64,000 nucleotides of DNA from an uncultured Bacteroides sp. (GTDB lineage: Bacteria; Bacteroidota; Bacteroidia; Bacteroidales; Bacteroidaceae), in contig CALUOO010000009.1 of NCBI GenBank assembly GCA_944322345.1, positions 1-64,000 of the forward strand. The letters run 5' to 3'. A model generated the notes under the pieces. It was not told the origin of the DNA. It worked only from the letters and a program-made list of their open reading frames with translations, and searched no databases. Positions 63,747 through 64,000 of this stretch are shown here, in pieces. Both the position numbers and the translations under genes were made by a program. Each line of letters begins with the position of its first letter. Positions within the stretch are counted from its first letter, which is position 1.

Positions 63747-64000
63747 ATGGCAACAACAAAGTTCTATTTAGACAAGCGTGCTACACGCAAAGACGGAAAG
63801 TTCCCACTAAAAGTCAGTATTTCTCATAAAGGAAAAACATCTTTAATAGGTTTGGATGTATTTATTTCTGCTGAACATTGGAACGACAAAGCAGAAAAAA
63901 TCACTGGAGGATCAAACAGAATATTTCTCAATAATTTTATCACCCGACGTAAATTGGATATTGATACCATCTTACTACAATTGATGGAAAGGGGAGAGAT
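63747..64000 (+). CDS. Tyrosine recombinase/integrase, N-terminal part (runs off the window)
   Basis: The frame opens at the ATG at 63747 (MATTKFYLDKRATRKDGKFP) and stays open to the end of the window. The visible part is the Arm DNA-binding domain of Bacteroidetes tyrosine recombinases: a short beta-rich unit (SISHKGKTSLIGLDVFISAE, followed by HWND) leading into a helical core-binding region. Its catalytic residues lie outside. Its place 163 bp after tRNA-Glu suggests an integrative element that entered next to the tRNA genes. Confidence 0.85.
   Translation, partial: MATTKFYLDKRATRKDGKFPLKVSISHKGKTSLIGLDVFISAEHWNDKAEKITGGSNRIFLNNFITRRKLDIDTILLQLMERGE

Overview
The window looks like the chromosome of a Bacteroides species. 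Three things support this: many start regions carry a Bacteroidales -7 element (TAnnTTTG, several with a TTTG -33 box 19-21 bp upstream); Bacteroidetes-type families are common (DUF5686, DUF4251, DUF6261, a UpxY antiterminator, an S16 with a long Ala/Lys/Glu tail); and Shine-Dalgarno sequences are weak. I cannot name the species from sequence alone.

Bases 1-39000 are mostly core genome. On the minus strand lie serB with a DEAD-box helicase, gcvP, an MBL hydrolase, rsmG, a DUF3298 lipoprotein, lepA, a small winged-helix protein, a C-GCAxxG-C-C protein, an Nramp metal transporter, map-rmuC and a B12-binding radical SAM protein. A six-gene minus-strand operon (25467-18891) encodes a TolC protein, a periplasmic adaptor, MacB-like ABC ATPase and permease, and a LytS/LytR-type two-component pair. 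Next come a D-2-hydroxyacid dehydrogenase, rarA, a DUF5686 outer-membrane protein, a UDP-GlcNAc 2-epimerase, a TRIC channel, rpsP, an acetyltransferase, an MFS transporter, a split ThrE exporter and a flavoprotein. A deletion scar follows, where the start of a 4Fe-4S membrane protein is joined to the end of an aldo/keto reductase, just before a DUF1893 gene.

Bases 39200-63250 are a capsular polysaccharide locus on the plus strand. The order is: promoter and structured leader, UpxY, SLBB export protein, Wzz, flippase, a sugar aminotransferase, an unusual cassette (broken GNAT, PLP-dependent ACC-deaminase/D-cysteine-desulfhydrase-like enzyme, GNAT, ATP-grasp ligase), a 42-bp tandem repeat array with a DUF6261 gene, a GT2, a Wzy-type polymerase, another glycosyltransferase, capE-capF-capG (UDP-L-FucNAc synthesis), WbuC and a GT4, an acetyltransferase, a priming sugar-phosphate transferase, a PglE/WcfR-type aminotransferase and a CapD/PglF-type 4,6-dehydratase. 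The last three would make a 4-amino-2,4,6-trideoxy sugar and load it on the lipid carrier. The repeat unit is therefore predicted to hold L-FucNAc and an amino sugar with a free amine, and perhaps an amino-acid-like substituent from the cassette. Two blocks (about 50700-53400 and 57400-59260) are much more AT-rich than their flanks, as expected for a locus assembled by transfer.

The right edge has tRNA-Ser(GCU), tRNA-Glu(CUC), a terminator and the start of a tyrosine recombinase, so an integrative element probably begins here and runs out of the window.

Non-coding structure worth attention: two short minus-strand leader or small-RNA units, each with promoter, tiny ORF and intrinsic terminator (about 12670-12797 and 18700-18844); two unrelated intergenic arrays sharing a 22-bp period (2863-2950, 37430-37495); the 42-bp array preceded by a perfect 22-bp palindrome; and a 21-bp inverted repeat inside the capsule operon.
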